This document shows, one piece after another, positions 1 to 9,476 of a stretch of DNA of 44,409 nt (the stretch's first letter is position 1; the number at the start of each line of letters is the position of its first letter). The notes beneath the pieces are model-generated. The model searched no databases. It worked only from the letters and a program-made list of their open reading frames with translations, and was not told where the DNA came from. The translations under genes were made by a program, and so were the position numbers. Source of the DNA: Oscillospiraceae bacterium (lineage in GTDB: Bacteria > Bacillota > Clostridia > Oscillospirales > Oscillospiraceae); NCBI GenBank assembly GCA_009776445.1, contig WRNV01000012.1, forward strand, positions 1 through 44,409, in the 5' to 3' direction.

Positions 1-181
1 GGGCGGGGAGTGAAAGCCTAGGGTTTCTTCAAGTGTCGATGGGGCAGGATGTCGACCGATGCCGACACCGCAATGCTCTGTTGCCCATGAACAGTAACGG
101 ATTTATCCGTAATAAATATGTAATTTGAATTTTAATCGCAATAGATGTATTATTAATATTAACATTGACAAGGGAAATTTG

Positions 182-213
182 TTTACAAATCGTATGCAAT
201 TTTATGGTATAAT
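182..213 (+). promoter_or_regulatory. Predicted extended -10 promoter of the VanW/G5 gene
   Basis: A TATAAT box at 208-213 is preceded by TG one base upstream, which makes an extended -10 element (TGgTATAAT). A weak -35-like TTTACA lies at 182-187 with a long 20-base spacer. A better TTGACA at 165-170 is too far away (37 bases) to pair with it. The GTG start of the downstream gene follows after about 30 bases. Bases 1-180 hold no gene I can support, only a small ACGGAT/ATCCGT hairpin at 97-110, possibly the end of an upstream unit. Confidence 0.55.
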
Positions 214-243
214 AAAAGAAATTTGATATAACAGGTGGGTAAC

Positions 244-2199
244 GTGAGCAACATAAAACTAATCAGCAGCAGAGGGAGAAAAAGCAGCCCAAGGCATAGA
301 GCGCCAACTACACACGTAGCGCCGACCACGCGCGTGGCGCCAACCGCCACAAGAAGGGCGACGACAACCGCGCGTAGGCCGAAAGCAAAGCGCAGGACAG
401 GCGCAAGGACGGCTTTCGCGATTTTTACCATTCTGTTAGTCGGCGTCGTGGCGTTGACGTTGTCTCTTGGCTTTTATGTCAAAAACCTGGACACCGTGTT
501 TCCAAACGTCTGGGCGGAGGGCATAGAACTATCGGGTCTAACGTTTGAAGAAGCGAAGCTGGCACTTATCGACGGTGGGTACGAGAGCAACGCGGAGGGC
601 ATTTTTGCTACGGTGACATTCCCGGATGGCAGCTCATTCACCATTTCCGGAGAAGAAATTGGCTTGTCGCTCAACGCTGACACAGCCGCAAGGAAGGTGT
701 ATGAGTTTGGTAGGGACGGTACATTTCTCGAAGGGGAGATTACATATCTTAAGTCGCTGCTCAACAAGACGGAACTCAGCGATCTGAGCATCGCGACGCT
801 CAATGAGGAAATCGTCCGCGAAGTTGTTAGAGAACATACAAAAAATTACAATGACGCGCTTATTGAAGACGCGTACGAACTCAGCGACGACAGCATCATT
901 GTATACAAAGGAACGGGCATCGAGGCAGCCGACGAAAACACGGTTTTCGACCTTACGATGGCTACACTGAAGAACGCGATGGAAGAGCACGCGCATCTCA
1001 ACGCGGATTACTACCCGGAAACAGCGACGGTTGAGGAAGTGGATTTAGGCCTTTTATACGACATGATTAATGTTGAGCCCATTTCATCGGCATATGATCC
1101 AGAGACTCACAGCGCGTCCGAAAGCAAAGCCGGCCTCACCTTTGATTTAATAGCGGCAAAAAGTGAGCTAAACGTCGCCAGCATAGGGGCGCGGATCGAG
1201 ATCCCGCTCGTTATAATCAACCCGGAGTTAACACAGGAAGCGCTTGACGAGCTGCTGTTTCGCGACGTTCTTGCGACAAGAACGACGAACATAGCCGGTA
1301 CAAGCAACAGGCTCAACAACGTGACGCTCGCCGCGCAGGCTATTAACGGGACTGTACTTAATCCAGGTGATCTTTTCTCCTTTAACGATATCGTAGGCCA
1401 GCGCACTTCGTCAAGAGGGTATAAGGAAGCCGGCGCTTATGTTGGAGGAAGGGTAGTTCAGGAAATCGGCGGCGGGATATGCCAGACATCATCGACTACG
1501 TATGACTGCGTATTGCACGCGGATCTTGAAGTCGTCGAAAGGGCGTGCCACAGGTTTACGGTATCGTATCTGCCGCTCGGAAACGACGCGACAATCAATT
1601 GGGGTACGATCGACTTTAAATTTAGGAACAGCACCGATTATCCGTTGCGGGTAGATACGGAAGTCAGTGGACGCAACCTTACTGTTAGTCTAATCGGCAC
1701 AAAGCTGGACGACACATATATCAAAATTGACTATGAGCTAATAAGTAAAACTCCATATCAGGTCATAAGAAAAGAAGACCCCAGTGTGCCTCCCGGCCAA
1801 ACAATTGTTGATACGACAGGGTATAACGGTCATGTTGTGGATACATATAAGTACCTTTACGACGGGAACGATAATCTTATCAGCAAAACGCTTGTCGGTA
1901 GAAGCACATACAGGGTGCAGGACAGAGTTATTTTGATTCCTCCCGGATCAGCAGAAGATCCCGGCGCGCAGCAACAACCAAGCCCGACGCCCAGCCCAAC
2001 GCCAGATCCCACGAAACCGACGGGCGGCCCGACTCCGGGACCAACAGACCAGCCTGATCCAACGCCAATCGATCAGTCAGATCCGACGCCGAAACCAGTA
2101 GATCCGGAGCAGGGTCCGACCGATCCTCCGGTAGAACCACCGACGACAGACATATTTATTGAGGAACCTTCGGACGCGTCGCGCCAAGAACCAGATTGA
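244..2199 (+). CDS. VanW-family protein with G5 domain, membrane-anchored, Pro-rich tail
   Basis: About 651 residues. I chose GTG 244 because AGGTGG at 233-238 sits five bases upstream; the GTG at 235 lies inside that site. The protein starts with a basic, Thr/Ala/Arg-rich cytoplasmic segment, then one membrane segment (about residues 55-79, AFAIFTILLVGVVALTLSLG), so most of it lies outside the cell. An extracellular region resembling YoaR-type peptidoglycan-binding domains follows. The VanW domain is at about 340-470 (NRLNNVTLAAQAINGTVL, LNPGDLFSFND, GGGICQTSST). A G5 domain is at about 497-564 (VPPGQTIVDTTGYNGHVVDT). The C-terminus is a Pro/Thr/Asp repeat tail likely to span or bind the wall. 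VanW proteins occur near glycopeptide-resistance genes, but most, including this one with no van genes nearby, have no proven enzymatic role. I infer a cell-wall function. It has its own promoter and terminator. Confidence 0.9.
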   Translation: MSNIKLISSRGRKSSPRHRAPTTHVAPTTRVAPTATRRATTTARRPKAKRRTGARTAFAIFTILLVGVVALTLSLGFYVKNLDTVFPNVWAEGIELSGLTFEEAKLALIDGGYESNAEGIFATVTFPDGSSFTISGEEIGLSLNADTAARKVYEFGRDGTFLEGEITYLKSLLNKTELSDLSIATLNEEIVREVVREHTKNYNDALIEDAYELSDDSIIVYKGTGIEAADENTVFDLTMATLKNAMEEHAHLNADYYPETATVEEVDLGLLYDMINVEPISSAYDPETHSASESKAGLTFDLIAAKSELNVASIGARIEIPLVIINPELTQEALDELLFRDVLATRTTNIAGTSNRLNNVTLAAQAINGTVLNPGDLFSFNDIVGQRTSSRGYKEAGAYVGGRVVQEIGGGICQTSSTTYDCVLHADLEVVERACHRFTVSYLPLGNDATINWGTIDFKFRNSTDYPLRVDTEVSGRNLTVSLIGTKLDDTYIKIDYELISKTPYQVIRKEDPSVPPGQTIVDTTGYNGHVVDTYKYLYDGNDNLISKTLVGRSTYRVQDRVILIPPGSAEDPGAQQQPSPTPSPTPDPTKPTGGPTPGPTDQPDPTPIDQSDPTPKPVDPEQGPTDPPVEPPTTDIFIEEPSDASRQEPD

Positions 2200-2230
2200 T
2201 CATCCGAAAACAACGGGTAAACATAAATTA

Positions 2231-2258
2231 AGGGCAACCTTCAAGGTTGCCTTTTTTT
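2231..2258 (+). terminator. Rho-independent terminator after the VanW gene
   Basis: GGGCAACCT and AGGTTGCC form a GC-rich stem with a short TCA loop, followed by a run of seven T. This separates the VanW gene from the glycolytic operon. Confidence 0.9.
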
Positions 2259-2316
2259 GATACTGCTGAACATATATTGATTAGTTGTAAAATTATCCTT
2301 GAATTTTGAAAATGTG

Positions 2317-2345
2317 TTGATAATTTTCAAGTAATATACTACAAT
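2317..2345 (+). promoter_or_regulatory. Predicted sigma-A promoter of the glycolytic operon
   Basis: TTGATA at 2317-2322 and TACAAT at 2340-2345 are separated by exactly 17 bases, about 70 bases upstream of the pgk start. No CggR-type operator was recognised and no gap or cggR gene lies upstream, so glycolytic control here may differ from the gapA operon of Bacillus. Confidence 0.6.
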
Positions 2346-2416
2346 ACTTAAGTCACATAATAAGAGGACAAGAATATGTAGAAAAGAAGAAAATATTAAA
2401 CTTTATGGAGGAGCTT

Positions 2417-3628
2417 ATGAATCCGGCGAATACAAACAGTTACAACAAAAAATCTGTGACGGACATCCAGGTAGAAGAGAAGAAAGTCTTACTACGGTGC
2501 GATTTCAATGTGCCGCTCGACAAAACGACCGGTAAGATAACAGACGAGGGGAGGATCATAGCGGCGATTCCGACGATCAAGTATCTGATCGAGAAAGGCG
2601 CCGCTGTCATCGCGTGTTCGCATTTTGGGCGTCCAAAGGGCGAATTTAAACCGGAATTCTCACTTGCGCCCGTCGCGGAGAGCCTGTCAAAGCATTTGGG
2701 ACAATCTGTGAAAATGGCAAAAGACGTAATTGGATCGGACGCGATCAAGCTGGCGGCGGAGCTGAAACCGGGTGAGGTAATGCTGCTTGAAAACACCCGT
2801 TTCCACAAAGAAGAAGAAAAGAACGACGCGGAGTTCGCTAAAAAGCTCGCGGGTATGGCTGACATTTTTGTGTCGGACGCCTTTGGGAGTGTACACAGAG
2901 CTCACGCGTCGACGGAAGGAGTGTCCCACTATCTGCCGGCGGTATCCGGATTCCTGTTGAAAAAAGAGCTTGACAACATAGGAGGAGCAATTTCAAATCC
3001 AAAACGACCGCTCGTCGCGATACTGGGAGGAGCCAAAGTTTCGGATAAACTTGGCGTCATCGGGAACCTACTGAAAATTGCCGATACAATAATTATCGGC
3101 GGAGGTATGGCATACACATTCATGAAAGCGGGAGGCGGAAAAATCGGAAAATCTCTCTGTGAGGACAGTCAGCTCGAAGCTGTACTTAAGATGGAGGAAG
3201 AAGCGAAAGATCGTGGCGTGAAGCTGCTTTTGCCATGCGACTCTATCGCGGCGGCGGAGTTTTCTAATGACGCCAGGTCTGTAACAGTATCGAGCGACGC
3301 TATCCCGGATGGGATGATCGCTCTGGATATCGGTCCGCGCGCCATTCAAGAGTTCACAGATGAAATCGCGGGCGCCGGTACGATCGTCTGGAACGGGCCT
3401 ATGGGCGTGTTTGAATTCGAAAGTTTCGCGAACGGTACGCGCGCGATAGCGATCGCTGTTGCCGAATCCGGAGCGATATCTGTAATCGGTGGAGGCGACT
3501 CGGCGGCGGCAGTCAGAAAATTCGGACTGGAGGACAAGATAACGCATATTTCTACAGGCGGCGGCGCGTCGCTTGAGTTTATGGAAGGCAAAACGTTGCC
3601 TGGGATCGCGTGCCTACAGGATGCGTGA
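2417..3628 (+). CDS. pgk: Phosphoglycerate kinase
   Basis: 403 residues, the usual length for bacterial PGK. It transfers phosphate from 1,3-bisphosphoglycerate to ADP in cytosolic glycolysis. Recognisable motifs in order are LLRCDFNVPLD (substrate Arg/Asp/Asn), SHFGRPKG, LLENTRFHKEEEKN, SDAFGSVHRAHAST, ILGGAKVSDKLGVI, WNGPMGVFE, GGGDSAAAV and the C-terminal STGGGASLEFMEGK. The ATG at 2417 is preferred because GGAGG at 2407-2411 lies five bases upstream; the in-frame ATG at 2405 overlaps that site. It is the first gene of pgk-tpiA-gpmI-eno. The gap gene usually found upstream is absent from this window. Confidence 0.98.
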   Translation: MNPANTNSYNKKSVTDIQVEEKKVLLRCDFNVPLDKTTGKITDEGRIIAAIPTIKYLIEKGAAVIACSHFGRPKGEFKPEFSLAPVAESLSKHLGQSVKMAKDVIGSDAIKLAAELKPGEVMLLENTRFHKEEEKNDAEFAKKLAGMADIFVSDAFGSVHRAHASTEGVSHYLPAVSGFLLKKELDNIGGAISNPKRPLVAILGGAKVSDKLGVIGNLLKIADTIIIGGGMAYTFMKAGGGKIGKSLCEDSQLEAVLKMEEEAKDRGVKLLLPCDSIAAAEFSNDARSVTVSSDAIPDGMIALDIGPRAIQEFTDEIAGAGTIVWNGPMGVFEFESFANGTRAIAIAVAESGAISVIGGGDSAAAVRKFGLEDKITHISTGGGASLEFMEGKTLPGIACLQDA

Positions 3629-3780
3629 CACATTGGCATAGGCGCGCCGTGTAGCGGACACGCGCGGGGAATCGTAACGTTCCATTCGTTTCCTTGCCGC
3701 CAACCGTCAGCCGTTGCGGGCTGAGCGGCAACATCACTTAAACAATCGGGCTGTGGGCGCAACCCACGTTAGGAGGCATT

Positions 3781-4557
3781 ATGAATAAGAGATATAGACG
3801 CACAATTATTGCAGGAAACTGGAAAATGAACATGCTCGCGTCCGGGATCAAGCCATTTACGGAAGAATTGATTCCACTAGTTCCCGATTTCCATAAGTGG
3901 TGCGAAACGGTGGTTTGCGTCCCGTTCCCACTGCTACCGGAAGCGTTGCGGGTGTTCAAAAGTTATAGGATAAGGGTCGGAGCGCAGAATATGAGCCAGT
4001 TCGAGTCCGGCGCGTATACTGGGGAGGTGTCGTCGGCGCAGCTTATGGATATTGGCGTCGGGTACGTCATAATCGGCCATAGCGAACGCCGTGAGCTTTA
4101 CGGCGAGACTGATATGACCGTCAACAAAAAAGTCCATGCCGCGCTCAACGGTTCGTTATGCCCGATAATATGCGTAGGCGAAACGCTGGTTCAGCGGGAA
4201 GCCGGCGTCACGAACAACCTGGTCGCGACGCAATTGAAATCAGCACTGTACGGGGTTCAGGTCGACAAGCCCCACCGCGCTGTAATAGCGTACGAACCGA
4301 TATGGGCTATCGGTACAGGCAAAACAGCGACTCCGGACGACGCACAGCAAGTATGCCGGGAGATACGCGCCGTTATACGCTCTTTGTACGGCGCGCATGC
4401 GGCAAGGGTAATACCAGTGCTGTACGGCGGTTCAATGAATGAAAAAAACGCTCCCGATCTCCTCGCTCAACAAGATATCGACGGCGGGTTAATCGGGGGG
4501 GCGTCGCTTAAACCGGCGTCGTTTGCGGCAATTATTAACGCGGCAAATCCATTTTAA
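3781..4557 (+). CDS. tpiA: Triosephosphate isomerase
   Basis: 258 residues, a standard (beta/alpha)8 TIM length. It interconverts dihydroxyacetone phosphate and glyceraldehyde 3-phosphate. NWKMN holds the catalytic Lys (residue 15), IIGHSERR the catalytic His, AYEPIWAIGTGKTAT the catalytic Glu and flexible loop 6, and YGGSMNEKNA the phosphate-binding turn. A clear AGGAGG lies before the ATG. It follows pgk by 152 bases; that gap contains GC-rich inverted repeats around 3645-3672 and 3700-3722 that could modulate transcript processing. Confidence 0.98.
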   Translation: MNKRYRRTIIAGNWKMNMLASGIKPFTEELIPLVPDFHKWCETVVCVPFPLLPEALRVFKSYRIRVGAQNMSQFESGAYTGEVSSAQLMDIGVGYVIIGHSERRELYGETDMTVNKKVHAALNGSLCPIICVGETLVQREAGVTNNLVATQLKSALYGVQVDKPHRAVIAYEPIWAIGTGKTATPDDAQQVCREIRAVIRSLYGAHAARVIPVLYGGSMNEKNAPDLLAQQDIDGGLIGGASLKPASFAAIINAANPF

Positions 4558-4569
4558 GAAAAAGGATAA

Positions 4570-4704
4570 CTGCTCAGAGTGCATCCAAAAACACAGGTTG
4601 GTTACAGGCAACGCACTGGTACAACGGTGAAAACTTGTAATACTTGTCAAAACTTGTGTGCGGAGCCTGTAACCATTGCGAGTTTTTTGGATACCCTCTG
4701 TCAG
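4570..4704. repeat. 135-bp palindromic repeat, copy 1 (tpiA-gpmI gap)
   Basis: An imperfect inverted repeat with ~40-base arms: 4570-4609 (includes GCATCCAAAAACACAGG and GGTTACAGGC) pairs with 4665-4704 (GCCTGTAACC, then TTTTTTGGATACCCTCTG). It is nearly the same length as, and similar throughout to, the element at 16227-16361. It fills the gap between tpiA and gpmI and ends 18 bases before the gpmI ATG, so it would be transcribed as a long hairpin within the glycolytic mRNA. It carries no gene. It resembles a MITE-like or REP/BIME-like element; I could not assign a family. Confidence 0.85.
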
Positions 4705-4722
4705 TTACGAAAAAGGTTGAAT

Positions 4723-6255
4723 ATGAAAAAAGTATTGACAATGATAATAATGGACGGGTACGGGCTGACCGCGCCGTCACCCGGGAACGCGGTTGCGAAT
4801 GCCGCGACACCGGTACTTGACGGATTATACAGCACATGCCCGAATACGACGTTATTGGCGTCTGGGGAGGATGTTGGACTGCCTGACGGTCAGATGGGCA
4901 ACAGCGAGGTAGGGCATACGAACATAGGAGCTGGACGCGTCGTTTTCCAGGACCTGCCAAGAATAACGCATGAAATACAGTCTGGCGTGTTTTTCAAAAA
5001 TGAAGCTTTGCTGTCAGCAATAAAGACGGCTAAAGACTCGGACGGAGCACTACACCTCCTGGGACTCGTATCGCCCGGAGGCGTTCACAGCCATATTACC
5101 CATTTGTTTGCCCTGATTGAACTCGCAAAAAGAAACGGGTTGCGAAATGTCTTTATCCATTGCTTTATGGATGGGCGTGATGTACCGCCTGATTCAGGAA
5201 AAGGTTCGATAGAAGAGTTGACGGAAAAATGTCGGGAACTGGGCGTCGGAAAAATCGCGACGGTGATGGGGCGGTTTTACGCGATGGACCGCGACAACAG
5301 GTGGGATCGAGTGAAACAGGCATACGACGCGATGGTGTACGGCGAAGGGGAGTTTGATCCCGACCCGGTAGGCGCAATGCAGAGGTCGTACGACAATGGC
5401 GTTACGGACGAATTTGTAAAACCGGTTGTTTGTGATAAAACTGGTATGATAAAGCCTCGAGACTCTGTAATATTCTTCAATTTCCGCCCTGATAGGGCGA
5501 GGGAGATAACGCGCGCGCTCATTGAGCGAGATTTCAGCGGGTTTGTCAGAAAGGACGGGTTTTTCCCGCTGACATACGTTTGTATGACGCAATATGACGA
5601 AAAAATAACCGGAGTCGAGATTGCGTATCCGCCTCATATCCCAATGCAAACATTTGGCGAAACGGTTAGCGGCTTGGGTCTGAAGCAATTGCGGATCGCA
5701 GAAACAGAGAAATACGCGCATGTGACTTTCTTTTTCAACGGAGGCGTCGAGCAGGTTTTCCCCGGAGAGGAGCGTATACTGATTCCATCACCAAAGGAAT
5801 TTCCGACCTATGACCTCATTCCGGAAATGTCCGCGTATAAAGTAGCGCAAACGGCGAGCGACGAGATACAAAGCGGAAAGCATGATGTTGTGATCATCAA
5901 TTTCGCAAACTGCGACATGGTTGGACATACCGGGGTGTACGACGCGGCTGTAAAAGCAGTGCGGACTGTCGATGAGTGCGTCGGGATAGTCCGAGACGCC
6001 GTAGCGCGGATAGGAGGATGTCTTGTTGTTACGGCAGACCATGGAAACGCGGAAATTATGTTGCAGGAGGACGGGATACATCCTCACACGGCGCACAGCA
6101 CGTTTCCGGTGCCGCTGATCATATCGGGTGCGGGCGCGGATATCACGTTAAAGCCCGGACGGCTGGCTGATATCGCTCCGACGCTTCTGGATCTGCTTGG
6201 TTTGGAAATACCTGAACTGATGACGGGAAAAACGCTGATTGACAGCAGCCATTGA
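4723..6255 (+). CDS. gpmI: 2,3-bisphosphoglycerate-independent phosphoglycerate mutase
   Basis: 510 residues, matching the alkaline-phosphatase-superfamily iPGM. It converts 3-phosphoglycerate to 2-phosphoglycerate using two metal ions, typically manganese. Visible signatures are MIIMDGYGLT (metal Asp), MGNSEVGHTNIGAGR with the phosphorylated Ser at residue 61, HCFMDGRDVPPDSG, NFANCDMVGHTG, VTADHGNAE and HTAHSTFPVPL. The frame stays open upstream to 4579, but those 48 extra codons are the palindromic repeat, not protein. The ATG at 4723 gives the conserved MKKVLTMIIMDGYG start. The Shine-Dalgarno is weak (AAAGGTTG). Confidence 0.97.
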   Translation: MKKVLTMIIMDGYGLTAPSPGNAVANAATPVLDGLYSTCPNTTLLASGEDVGLPDGQMGNSEVGHTNIGAGRVVFQDLPRITHEIQSGVFFKNEALLSAIKTAKDSDGALHLLGLVSPGGVHSHITHLFALIELAKRNGLRNVFIHCFMDGRDVPPDSGKGSIEELTEKCRELGVGKIATVMGRFYAMDRDNRWDRVKQAYDAMVYGEGEFDPDPVGAMQRSYDNGVTDEFVKPVVCDKTGMIKPRDSVIFFNFRPDRAREITRALIERDFSGFVRKDGFFPLTYVCMTQYDEKITGVEIAYPPHIPMQTFGETVSGLGLKQLRIAETEKYAHVTFFFNGGVEQVFPGEERILIPSPKEFPTYDLIPEMSAYKVAQTASDEIQSGKHDVVIINFANCDMVGHTGVYDAAVKAVRTVDECVGIVRDAVARIGGCLVVTADHGNAEIMLQEDGIHPHTAHSTFPVPLIISGAGADITLKPGRLADIAPTLLDLLGLEIPELMTGKTLIDSSH

Positions 6256-6269
6256 TTTGGTTATTATAA

Positions 6270-7592
<1,323 letters not shown>

Positions 7593-7608
7593 TAAAAGAG
7601 GTATAGAA

Positions 7609-7767
7609 ATGAAAAGAATTATAGAAATCAAAACACGTGATCTTGCGCGTAGCTATGTTGAAGGAGGTTGCGGCGAATGCCAGACGTCGTGCCAATCTGC
7701 ATGTAAAACCTCCTGTGGAGTAATTAACCAAAATTGCGAAAATACTACGGCGTTGAGCGAGTCCTAA
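7609..7767 (+). CDS. scfA: SCIFF peptide, six-cysteine RiPP precursor
   Basis: 52-residue peptide with six cysteines at 21, 24, 28, 32, 36 and 43 in the SCIFF pattern (CGECQTSCQSACKTSC, then NC). The N-terminal leader is MKRIIEIKTRDLARSYVEGG. In the family the radical SAM enzyme encoded next door installs Cys-to-Thr thioether crosslinks (a ranthipeptide); work on related clostridia suggests a signalling or physiological role, but the function is not settled. The strict cysteine spacing and the following maturase make this certain. It sits 16 bases after eno. It is short enough that automated gene finders may miss it. Confidence 0.96.
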   Translation: MKRIIEIKTRDLARSYVEGGCGECQTSCQSACKTSCGVINQNCENTTALSES

Positions 7768-7820
7768 TTTATGCTCGCAGTCAAAACGCAACATAAATGA
7801 CTACCATAGATTGGAGTAGG

Positions 7821-7867
7821 CGATTGGTTGTCGTGAATCTGGAATTTCACGTCAGCCAATCGCTATA
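7821..7867 (+). promoter_or_regulatory. Hairpin between scfA and scfB
   Basis: CGATTGG pairs with CCAATCG and an inner CGTGAA pairs with TTCACG, giving a bulged stem-loop that ends six bases before the scfB ATG. There is no T run, so it is not a simple terminator. Position and shape suggest a processing or translational attenuator that would lower maturase output relative to the peptide. Function is inferred. Confidence 0.5.
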
Positions 7868-7872
7868 GCCAT

Positions 7873-9225
7873 ATGATACACTGTTATAAATTGGGCGGGT
7901 TCAATATTGCGCTTGATGTCGGTAGCGGGAGCGTCTACATGTTGGACGATCTTGCTTTTGACTTGATCAGTATGTACGAGCTTGTCCCACAAGACAAAAT
8001 GATCAGGCGCATCAAGCGGAAATACCCTGATATAACCGACGCCGAATTGACGGATACCATCGCCGATATCGAAGAACTCAGGAAAAACGGGAAACTGTTT
8101 TCGGAAGATACGTATGTGGAGGCTACGGGCGTCCTGCGGGAAAAATCACTCAAAGCCTTATGTTTGAATGTATCCCACGCGTGCAACATGTCGTGTTCGT
8201 ATTGTTTCGCGGGCAACGGGAAATACGGCGGAGAAGGGGAACTAATGAGCCTCGAGACAGGGAAACGGGCTATTGATTTTCTCGTGGAAAACTCGGGAGG
8301 GCGAAAGAACCTGGATCTGGATTTTTTTGGCGGAGAACCGCTGCTTAACTGGAGCGTCGTTAAGGATATCGTCAGATACGCTCGCGAAATAGAGCAGGGG
8401 AGCGGTAAACGGTTCCGTTTCACGCTTACGACAAATGGGCTGCTTATCGATGACGAAGTGATTGAATTCACGAACAAGGAAATGCGCAACGTTGTGCTCA
8501 GCTTGGACGGTCGGCAGGAAATAAATGACGCAGCCCGGAAAATGTTTGACGGAGCGGGCAGTTATTCAAGCGTCGTCCCAAAGTTTAAAAAACTTGTCAT
8601 GGCGAGAGGAGAGAGAGAATACTACATTAGGGGCACATTTACACGGGCGAACCTGGATTTTGCCGAAGACATCCTGCATGTCGCCGATCTTGGTTTCAAG
8701 AGGTTGTCGATGGAGCCTGTAGTGGCGAAGCCAGGTGACCCTCATGGCTTGAAGATAGACGACCTGTCAGCAATCAGTAGGCAATATGAGATTCTCGCCA
8801 CGGAAATGCTCAGGCGCGAAAAAGAGGGGAGGGGGTTTATTTTCTATCACTATATGCTCGATCTTGAACGTGGGCCGTGTATACACAAACGCCTCTCTGG
8901 CTGTGGAGTTGGGAAGGAGTATTTGGCAGTGACGCCGCGCGGGGAGCTTTATCCTTGTCATCAGTTTGTGGGCGACGGGAGATTTTTGATAGGCGATGTT
9001 TGGCAAGGGGTAAAAAATGAAAAACTTCGTCGTGAATTTGAGACATGCGGTATTTACGCGTGCGCCGAATGTCGGGAGTGCTGGGCGCGGATGTATTGCA
9101 GCGGAGGATGCGCCGCGAACGCGTATAACGCTTCTGGTTCGATAAATGGTGTTTACGAACTCGGATGTGAGATGTTTAAAAAGCGTATGGAATGCGCGAT
9201 AATGATGAAAGTAGCAAAGTATTGA
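7873..9225 (+). CDS. scfB: SCIFF radical SAM maturase (SPASM thioether synthase)
   Basis: 450 residues, the usual size for this maturase. The N-terminal ~80 residues (MIHCYKLGGFNIALDVGSGS) match the RiPP-recognition part of SCIFF maturases. The radical SAM cluster motif CNMSCSYC supplies Cys104, Cys108 and Cys111 for the SAM-binding 4Fe-4S cluster, and FFGGEPLLN is the Gly-Glu SAM motif. The SPASM domain follows (CGVGKEYLAVTPRGELYPC, CAECRECWARMYCSGGCAAN, YELGC) and would bind auxiliary clusters. Known members form thioether crosslinks in the scfA product. ATG 7873 is the only conventional start after an in-frame stop at 7834, but it has no recognisable Shine-Dalgarno, which is odd beside the strong sites of its neighbours. 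Confidence 0.96.
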   Translation: MIHCYKLGGFNIALDVGSGSVYMLDDLAFDLISMYELVPQDKMIRRIKRKYPDITDAELTDTIADIEELRKNGKLFSEDTYVEATGVLREKSLKALCLNVSHACNMSCSYCFAGNGKYGGEGELMSLETGKRAIDFLVENSGGRKNLDLDFFGGEPLLNWSVVKDIVRYAREIEQGSGKRFRFTLTTNGLLIDDEVIEFTNKEMRNVVLSLDGRQEINDAARKMFDGAGSYSSVVPKFKKLVMARGEREYYIRGTFTRANLDFAEDILHVADLGFKRLSMEPVVAKPGDPHGLKIDDLSAISRQYEILATEMLRREKEGRGFIFYHYMLDLERGPCIHKRLSGCGVGKEYLAVTPRGELYPCHQFVGDGRFLIGDVWQGVKNEKLRREFETCGIYACAECRECWARMYCSGGCAANAYNASGSINGVYELGCEMFKKRMECAIMMKVAKY

Positions 9226-9292
9226 ACAAAAAGTCAGTCCCTTTGTTCACAAAGATTGTAAAATAATGATGATAAAGTAGAAATATTAATAG

Positions 9293-9321
9293 TTGACATT
9301 CATAATATGGTTAATTATAAT
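9293..9321 (+). promoter_or_regulatory. Consensus sigma-A promoter of the PTS gene
   Basis: TTGACA at 9293-9298 and TATAAT at 9316-9321 with an exact 17-base spacer, a perfect match to the vegetative consensus. It leaves a ~150-base untranslated leader before the PTS start. Confidence 0.9.
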
Positions 9322-9367
9322 GAATATCAGTACAACTAACCGTGATTAGCGGATGTTTTCGCCCTAC

Positions 9368-9402
9368 AAAAGATAGAATCATTGTGTTTTTTATCTTTTT
9401 TA
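9368..9402 (+). terminator. Possible leader terminator/antiterminator upstream of the PTS gene
   Basis: In the long leader, AAAAGATA (9368-9375) pairs with TATCTTTT (9392-9399), followed by more T. The stem is AT-rich and weak. Many PTS operons of Firmicutes carry a terminator controlled by a GlcT/LicT-type antiterminator; I did not recognise a clear RAT site and no antiterminator gene is present, so this is only a suggestion. Confidence 0.3.
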
Positions 9403-9476
9403 TGTGTGTTTTGAAAAACAACTGGAATTACGGATTGCGTGCTGACACATTATTTTTAAGGGGGAGATATCATATT

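Noticed and set aside
3..128. Open frame at the window start as the end of an upstream gene
   Set aside because: Several frames are open or closed with similar plausibility and no motif is recognisable.
2440..3762. Minus-strand frames over pgk (141, 159 and 138 codons)
   Set aside because: Antisense shadows of a strongly conserved enzyme gene.
4579..4722. 48-codon N-terminal extension of gpmI
   Set aside because: These codons lie in the palindromic repeat that also occurs at 16227; family members start with MKKVLTMIIMDGYG.
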